Assembly (NCBI GenBank): GCA_026119935.1
Contig: JALRMH010000013.1
Coordinates: forward strand, 434,001-498,000
Origin: Endothia cerciana
Lineage: Eukaryota; Ascomycota; Sordariomycetes; Diaporthales; Cryphonectriaceae
Reading direction: 5' to 3'
Length of the DNA stretch: 64,000 bases
Shown here: positions 57,334 through 64,000 of the stretch, one piece after another
How positions within the stretch are numbered: position 1 is the stretch's first letter
Layout of the letters: every line of letters begins with the position of its first letter
Made by a program: the position numbers and the translations under genes
The notes under the pieces: model-generated
What the model was told of the DNA's origin: nothing
Database searches by the model: none
What the model saw: the letters and a program-made list of their open reading frames with translations, nothing else

Positions 57334-60300
57334 TCATGCCCCAGACCTGACCGTAGCCGGCGTGCTTGCACGGCTCGGGTGCGCGTGGGGATGCGCCTGG
57401 CTTGGGGTGTGACTGCCCGGGCCTCGCTTCCTGGTGGTCAGGGTGCCTACGTCGTGTTTGCCTGTCGGGGGCTGTTAGCATGTTGCTGAGAGAGGGCCGG
57501 CGAACGACGTTGTGGTGAAACCCCCCGAGACTTACCGTCGCAGCACGCCCTGACGTTTTCTAGGCGCTCCGACTCCCGGTCCTGCGTCTCGTACATCTCC
57601 CTCAGCTCCTCCGCGCTGTCATGCACCTCGTTGTTCGAATACAGGCTGTGCTGGTCCTTGTGGCCACTGCGGCCCCGCAGGCTCAGGCTGTCCTGGGTGT
57701 TCCTCCAATATCCGCTGAGCCGGCCGGCGAGGCTCGGCCGCGCGCTGCTCGTCGAGACGGCCTTCCTGTGGTTCGGCGTCAGGGTCGGCACGTCAAGGCT
57801 GATGGAGGACGCCTCCTGACGGGTCCCCCGGGAGTTGTATGACGAGATGGAGGGGGCGCCACGGGCCCCGGTTCCGGCTGTGTTGTGGCGGCCGAGGGAC
57901 GGGTTGAACTCCTCAACATCCTCCCTGGTGATACCGTTCACCATCTCCTCCGTGTCCGCGTGGCCCTCACCGTCGGTTCGGAGCAGCAGGTACGAGAGGG
58001 CGTTGAACCAGGTCTCGTGTCGCTGGCCCGTCGTACAGGTGAACTTGACGCTCCGGCCGGGCGCGATGATGACGAGGCTCTTGCGGTGCAGCCCGGGGGG
58101 CATGGGGTTGTCGTCCGTGACGACACGGACGGCCTCGATGGGCACGCTCTTCGCCCGGAGCTCGCAGCGGCCGGCACTCGTCGGGTCCCGGTCGGTCCAG
58201 TAGAGGGTACGAGTGTAGGGGTGGACCCAGAAGTAACGGCGATGCCTGTTCTCCGACATCCCGCCGCGGCCTGTCTTGCGGGTGTACTTCCACAGGTACT
58301 CGCCGATCATAGTCTGGGTGATGGCCTGGATCATGCGCGGGTCAGTGTTAGGCCCGAAACCAGATCCTTCCATGCCCACCATGCCACCGGCCACGTTAAA
58401 CCTGTGGTCAACCTCCGAGGCGAAGGAGGACACGGAGGACTTGTGGCTTTTCGCGGTCAGCCGGGTTGGAGAGTGGACGTCCGCGGTGCCGAGCCTCTCG
58501 GGGCGGGGCGCCGGGTCGCCGCCCTGCCTAGAGCCGGCCGACATTGGCGTCCTGGGCCTGTTCATGGCATTCTTGTACGCAGAGGCGGGGAGGAGCGGCG
58601 GGCCCATGCTGCCGATAGTCCCGTGGCCGCTGTTGGCGGTGCCGGTCCTCGCAGCCTCGATGGCCTCCCTATGGTTCGGCGGCAGTGGTGGTGCGGGCTT
58701 CGTCGGGGAGCGGGCGCTCGCAGCACTGCTGGGTCGCCGCAGAGCAGCCTCCGCAGCAGTCTCGACACCCGTGTCCGCCATCTTGCCCTTGGGGCGATGA
58801 GGACTGTTCAGGCCCTCCTGTGACCGGCGTACGCGGACGGTGCCTGGGGTGCCCATGGCATCCGTGCCTGCCAGCGAGTCCGACCTGTAGAGGGCAGGAG
58901 GTTGCGTTTGGCTGTTCTTGACCCGGAACATCTGGTCGATTGCTTCAGCCGTGAGGGAAGTCTGGGCGCCGGAGTCAGAGGTCTGGCCAGGCGCCCCGCG
59001 GGGAGGCCTGGCGTTGGTGTTGGAGGAGATCTCCTTCAGGGGACGCTGCGACTCAGGTGTTCCTGTCGAAGGAGAAGCATTGGGGGATTGTCTCGTCTCG
59101 TCTTCCGCGATGACGACGACGTCAGGGTCCCTGGCTCTCCGCGGCGAGGTGGACCCAAAGATGCCCCTCGCCGTCGGGGTTACTGGCCGCTGCTCCGCAT
59201 CACGTGGGATGATGAGGGCATCTCCCTCCGGGCTCCTGGGCGAGGTAGGCTCCGTGGCCAGAGACTCGATGGCAGAGAAGCCGAGTGAGGGGAGCAGTGG
59301 CCTGCCGAAGACGGGTGGTTCTGGCCCGGCGGGCTGCGTCTCGAGAGACCGGATGCCTGAGAAGTCGAGAGGGGCAGGCGTTTGCGTCTCCAAGACAGCC
59401 CCGCCGGCCGCAGGGCTGGCCGGCTCGACCTGTTCGGTGAGGACGTGGGAGACGGACAGAGGTGGAGGGAGCGCCGCGGGTTCCGCCTTCGGCTCGACGT
59501 GCTCCGAGACGATGCCCGAGACCGAGAGGGCCGGCTGCGGGGCCTCCGGCTCCGGCCTGGGCTCGACATCGTCCACCATCGCGATCGGAGACACCGTCAG
59601 GGTCGGAGGGAGCGGCTGCGGCTCCGCCCGCGGCTCAGTGCCCTCGCTGATGAGAGCGGAATACGACAGCTGTGCAGGCGGGGGCCGGGGTGCTTCGACA
59701 TACTCTACGGCGCGGACGACCCGGGGCTCCGGCTCGGGCTGGGCGACCGGCTCCACACGTGCTGAGGAGATCGCGGAGAACGACAGCTCCGCAGGCGGCG
59801 GCCCGGGGGCCTCCACGTACTCGACAACACGCTCGACCTGGGGCTCGCGCTCAGGCTCGGCCACAGGCTCTACCTCCGCCGATGAGATGGTGGTGAAGGT
59901 CAGGTCCGCAGGAGGGGGCCTGGGCGCGTCCCTATACTCGACGACAGTGACGACCCGGGGCTCGGGCTCAGGCACGGCCACAGGCTCCGTCTCCGCGGAG
60001 GAGACCGGGGAGAACGTGAGCTCTGNNNNNNNNNNNNNNNNNNNNNNNNNNNNNNNNNNNNNNNNNNNNNNNNNNNNNNNNNNNNNNNNNNNNNNNNNNN
60101 NNNNNNNNNNNNNNNNNNNNNNNAGCAGGAGGCGGCTCGGGCGCATCCCTGTACTCGACGACGGTGACAACACGAGGCTCGGGCTCGGGCACGGCCACAG
60201 GCTCCGTCTCCGCGGAGGAGACCGGGGAGAACGTGAGCTCTGCAGGAGGCGGCTCGGGCGCATCCCTGTACTCGACGACGGTGACAACACGAGGCTCGGG

Positions 60301-61219
60301 CTCGGGCACGGCCACAGGCTCCGTCTCCGCGGAGGAGACCTGGGAGAACACCAGGGCCGGCGGGGGGGCCAGGGGCTCCTCCGGCTCCGCCACCGGCTCA
60401 ACGTGCTCCGCGACGACTGACGACACCGACAGGGCAGGGGGTGGCGGGGGCGGGACCTCGGGCTCGGCCACGGGATCGATGCCTTCGGCCACCACGCGTG
60501 ACATGCTGAGGGCGGGAGGCGGCACCTCCGGCTCGGCGACCGGCTCAACATGCTCGGAGGAGACGCCGGAGAGGCCCAGCCTGGGGGGCAGAGGGGGCTC
60601 AGGCTCGGGTTCCGCCCGGGGCTCCACCTCCTCCGAATGGACGTCGGACACCCTGAGCTGCTGCTGCGGCGGGGCAAGGGCTGGCGCCGGGATGCCACCG
60701 ACAGCAGTAGGCAGCCTGGGAGGCGGGGTGGGCTGGGCAGGCCTCTCCTCCATGCGGGGATCATGCTGAGCACCTGTATCGCTGTAGGAGACGGCCGGCG
60801 GAGGAGGCCCGTCGCGGACAGCGCTGATCGCCGGGCCCATGGACATAGGCCGCTCCGACCGGACCGCCGCCGCCGTGGCGGGCTGCAGGCCCACAGGCTC
60901 GGTCATCATGCCGCTGTCCACCATGATGACCCTCGGCATGGCCGGAACGGGCGGCACGGCGGGCCGCGGTGAGGCTGTCATGCCCCTCGCGGTCGAAGCC
61001 GGCGTGATGGAACGGAGGCTCCTCTGGCCGGGCGTGCCGGCCGTCGAGTCCTCATCGCTGCCCTCAAGCCCCCCGAGCTCGGCAAACAGGCTCTGCCGGG
61101 GGAGGAGGCCGCCGATGCTCGAGAAGCTACGGCTGGTCTGGCTGGCGGGGCTGGCGGGGCTGCCTTGGGACCCCGGCCCTTCGCTCAGCTGCCTGGACAA
61201 GCGCCGCGCCGAGTAGTAG

Positions 61220-61254
<35 letters not shown>

Positions 61255-63292
61255 ATTACTCTGGCCGGCACGCGCCCGCACCCTCCGCGGCTGCGAGCTG
61301 GGTGTCCCCATGGGGTCCGCGTAGTCCTCGTCCTCACTAGCCGACGTCGAGGCTGTGCTCTCGTACGTGTACGCCCTGCTGGACGGCGCGAAGATGGGCG
61401 CCTTCTTGAGGGCACCGGCCCTGGCGGCGCCGGCCCTCCTGGACGGGCTCTCGATCTCGGTGCCGTCCGAGTCGTCGAAGTCCTCGGCACCGGTCTGGAA
61501 GGCCTCGGTCTCGGTACCGCCACGCTCGTGGGCGGTCTCGAAGGCATCCGTGGACTCGTGCGCCTCATTGGCCGTCTCAAAGTCGTCCGTCTCGGCCGAG
61601 GGGATGGGGACGTCAGCCTGCCCGGTCATCCGGGCCAGCATCAGGGGGGGCCCCCTGACGGAGGCATCCTCCCATTCGGGGTCCTCGAAGATCTCGGCCT
61701 TGACCGCACGGGCGGTGCCCAGCTTGTCCAGCTTCGCGGGCTTCTTGAACTCGCGGGACCTGGCCTCGCGGGCACGCTTCTGGTGGGGGCGCTCGGCCGG
61801 GTCGCTGCGCAGCTTCTCGATCTCGTCCCTGGCGTCCTGGAGCATGCGCTTCAGCTCGAGCTTCTCGGTCTTCTCCCGGTGGACGTTGGTGCGGAGGCTC
61901 TGGATCGTGCGCTGCGCGTGCTGCAGGGAGGTCTTCAGGGTCTCGGTCTCGAGCATCGAGTGCCTGGGCGTGGGCTTGATGGGCGACGGGGGCGGGGAGT
62001 GCTCGGGGGTCATGTTGCCGCCGGCGTTCTCCAGGTCGTCCTCGCTGCTCCCGGAGGGGGAGTCGCGCTGGCTCGTCCTGCCCCTCCCGGCCGAGATGGC
62101 CCTGGCGAGCTCCTGGTTCTGGCTGGTCAGCTCGTCGATCCTGCGCTGCATCGCCGCGCGCTCGCCCTCGGCTATGGCGGCGCCGCGCCTGGCCGTCCCG
62201 AGCTCGATGTCGTGGTGCTTGACGGCCGCCGCATGGTCCTCGGCCAGCCTCGAGTGCGCGGCCCTGATCTCGTCGAGCTCGCGCTGGGCGGCATTCCTGT
62301 CGGCCTGGAGGGCGCTGAGGGCGTGGCCCAGCTTCTTCTCCCGCTCGGCGGCCTCCTTCTGGCCGGCGATGAGCTCCTGGACCTGCGTCTCCAGGGACCA
62401 GTTCTCATCCTTGTAGCGGCTCTCGCTCTCGTCCAGGCTCCTCATGCGCTGCCGGACGCCCTGCACCTCGAGCTCGAGGCCCGACTTGTCGGACCTCAGG
62501 TCCCTGACCTCCTCCTCCCTCTCCTGCAGGAGGGCCTGCAGGTTCCGGACCTGGGTGATGAGGGACGTGCTGATCTCGGCGGCGAACTCGATGTCGTGGA
62601 TGCGGTTGGCGGGCTGGTTGCGCATCTTGCGGTTCGGGACACCAAACTTGCTCGGGGACCCCGTGGCCAGGCTTTCGAACTTGTGGCCGTCGAACTTGGA
62701 AGGGCTCATAGACCTCTGTAGTCGAAAACAATGTCAGTACGGCGCGCCACCCCCCCCCCCCGCCAGGACGGGACCAGGATAGGGGGGTTTCTATGTTTTT
62801 TTTTTTTTTTTTTTGTTTTTTTTTCTTTTAGGGATAGCTTACCCTCACCACATCCTTACTGGGAGTGAAGGGCGTGCCCGGGTTCGCCTCCCCGCTAGGG
62901 ACGCGGTGCTTGGGGAGGAACGCCCGGGCACTCTCCCTGGCGACCTCGTTGAAGTCCTTCTCGATGGCGGCGAGCTTCTGCCTGAGGTCCGGGGACAGCT
63001 CGTCCTCGGCCTCGAGCTGGCCCACCTCCCTCAGCCGGTCGGTGAGCTCCCTCCGCTGCTGGACGAGGGCGGTGCCCAGCTTCCCGGCCTCCTCCATGCG
63101 CCGTTCGGTATCGGCAAGGTGGGCCTCCAGGGCGCGCTTCGCGGAGGTGGGCGAGGCGCCGGGGCCGAGCGCAAACGAGTCGCCATCGAAGCCCGAGTAC
63201 CGGTGGTTGTTGAGGGCGGTGGGCCCGCTGGTCACGAAAGGGTCGAGGGTGTCCTCCTGGCCGATGACCAGGGACGGCTTATCGGGAGCCAT
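57334..63292 (-). CDS. apsA: ApsA/Num1-type cortical anchor protein with Mcp5 PH domain (gap inside)
   Basis: Three exons: 63292-62843, 62715-57536 and 57461-57334. The introns are GTAAGC..TACAG (127 bp, with poly-A and poly-G tracts) and GTAAGT..GACAG (74 bp). Phases fit once the N gap is resized. Exon 1 and the start of exon 2 form long coiled coils ('SAKRALEAHLADTERRMEEA', 'LQALLQEREEEVRDLRSD'), the dynein- and organelle-contact part in Num1 and ApsA. The middle has Glu/Pro-rich tandem repeats. The PH domain (about 58330-57950) reads 'GEYLWKYTRK', 'RHRRYFWVHPYTRTLYWTD' and 'KFTCTTGQRHETWFNALSYL', as in Mcp5/ApsA. The C-terminus 'ENVRACCDGKHDVGTL', spanning the last intron, matches fungal orthologues as I remember them. 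It tethers dynein and nuclei to the cell cortex. This is a conserved gene unlikely to belong to the cluster. Confidence 0.92.
59645..60342 (-). repeat. 117-bp (39-aa) coding tandem repeats in apsA
   Basis: Five or more copies of a unit reading 'EPVAVPEPEPRVVTVVEYRD' then 'APEPPPAELTFSPVSSAET'. The two copies at 60126-60342 are almost identical in DNA; copies toward 59645 diverge (AREPQ, RAVEYVEAP variants). Shorter relatives without the VVEY part flank the array. Confidence 0.9.
60026..60123. other. Assembly gap (98 N)
   Basis: The run of N lies inside the 117-bp repeat array. The frames on its two sides differ by one base at the stated length, so 98 is not the true size. Confidence 0.98.
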
Positions 63293-63716
63293 CACGCGGC
63301 GACCCCCCGCGTGTCAGGGACAACAGAAAAGCACACGATGCCTTCGGATGCCGGGCGGTGGTTAGACCATGGACGGTGCGGGCAGGTTCGGGGGCTGTTT
63401 CGACGCGAGAAAGGAGGTTTCCGACTACCGGTCCCGCTCGAGGCGATGGCGGTGCGACGGGCTTCCTTCCCCCCCCCTTCACAGGATGGACCCCACGGGG
63501 CTCCTGGGTCGTTATCGGGCAAACCCTGTCTGCGCTGCGCCCGGAGATTGAACGGCGCCTCTTCCTCTACCTCTTCCACTTCCTCTTCCTCTTCCTCTTC
63601 CTCTTCCTCTCTGCTTGAGCTCAGGGGGGTATGTGGCAGCACGATAGCCGACGCGACAGTCGTAGCGACGAAGACGGAAATCGGTGGTTGATCTTCGGAC
63701 GTTCGAGGAGGGGCCG

Positions 63717-63766
<50 letters not shown>
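63717..63766. repeat. (GGCT)12 microsatellite
   Basis: Twelve perfect GGCT units plus GG, about 430 bp upstream of the apsA start codon. Confidence 0.95.
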
Positions 63767-63880
63767 AATGGGAGGTAGTAGAGGAAACGCGGTCGTTGGA
63801 GATGATGGTTGTTGTGGCAACAGTGACGACCTGCAGGGGGGGGAGGGGGTGCGGGCGACCAGGCGATATGGGCCGTGGTC

Positions 63881-63884
63881 TGCA

Positions 63885-63916
<32 letters not shown>

Positions 63917-63948
63917 ACACACACACACAAAGAGAGAGAGAGAGAGAC
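63881..63948. repeat. Compound (CA)n(GA)n microsatellite
   Basis: CA dinucleotides with one CAA interruption run directly into GA dinucleotides. Confidence 0.9.
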
Positions 63949-64000
63949 ACTCTACTAACTGGCCAACTCCGATTAGTCGTGTCGCACGTAAATGTTGTAA

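Larger units (their letters stand above)
63293..64000. promoter_or_regulatory. Upstream region of apsA with microsatellites
   Basis: Contains TCTTCC-type pyrimidine repeats (63558-63618), twelve GGCT units (63717-63766) and a CA tract followed by a GA tract (63881-63948). It is 5' UTR and promoter of the apsA-type gene. No other gene was seen up to the window edge. Confidence 0.6.

Noticed and set aside
57462..57535. Reading through to an alternative apsA C-terminus without the last intron
   Set aside because: The GTAAGT..GACAG intron restores the CDGKHDVGTL ending typical of the family; read-through gives an unrelated tail.
58918..62721. Very long plus-strand frames opposite apsA
   Set aside because: GC-rich antisense of coiled-coil and Pro/Glu repeats; the minus strand has the PH domain and consistent splice sites.
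1..64000. CRISPR arrays, rRNA or tRNA genes
   Set aside because: The organism is a fungus; no spaced direct repeats of CRISPR type, rRNA segments or clear tRNA cloverleaf were seen, though tRNAs are hard to exclude by eye.

Overview
The window is nuclear DNA of a filamentous ascomycete (Pezizomycotina, most likely a Sordariomycete). The evidence is short GT-AG introns of 45-130 bp, a highly reducing polyketide synthase (HR-PKS), a fungal multimodular NRPS, a HET-domain gene, a Zn(II)2Cys6 regulator and, at the right end, an ApsA/Num1-type cortical anchor protein with a Mcp5-type PH domain. Introns and frames were worked out by hand from splice signals and codon phase; no database search was possible.

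Left part (1-24.5 kb): a truncated membrane-protein gene touches the edge. It is followed by about 2.2 kb without a gene, then a biosynthetic core. The core is an HR-PKS (minus, 3 exons, 2546 aa, KS-AT-DH-MT-ER-KR-ACP, no releasing domain) transcribed away from an NRPS (plus, 2 exons, 3208 aa, C-A-T-E-C-A-T-C). They share a 1.4 kb intergenic region holding a 175-bp MITE-like element with TA duplications and three tandem 114-bp repeats. A cytochrome P450 (minus, 4 exons, 555 aa, one GC-AG intron) follows. The simplest reading is that the PKS makes a reduced methylated acyl chain. The first C domain of the NRPS couples it to two amino acids, the first epimerised to D. The terminal C domain releases or cyclises the product, and the P450 may oxidise the chain or the product. 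No acyl-CoA ligase or shuttle acyltransferase was seen.

Middle part (24.5-46 kb): an accessory, partly decayed region. It contains small coiled-coil proteins, a 494-aa protein with a possible PD-(D/E)xK-like core, a zinc-finger/helical-repeat protein, a BCS1-like fragment, a frameshifted FHA-domain relic, and a member of a fungal lineage-specific family. Then come a five-exon Zn(II)2Cys6 regulator, a short-chain dehydrogenase whose two coding blocks do not join in phase, a LaeA-like methyltransferase with three frameshifts, and an intact 174-aa protein built of two viroplasmin (RNase H1 N-terminal) modules.

Right part (46-64 kb): two uncharacterised proteins, one with 19-aa tandem repeats and a zinc-ribbon-like tail, flank a complete HET-domain gene. 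The window ends with the large apsA-type gene, interrupted by a 98-N gap inside a 117-bp coding tandem repeat. The upstream region of apsA is rich in microsatellites. The layout is a metabolite cluster plus HET, relic and orphan genes beside a conserved cell-biology gene, as in an accessory island abutting core chromosome.
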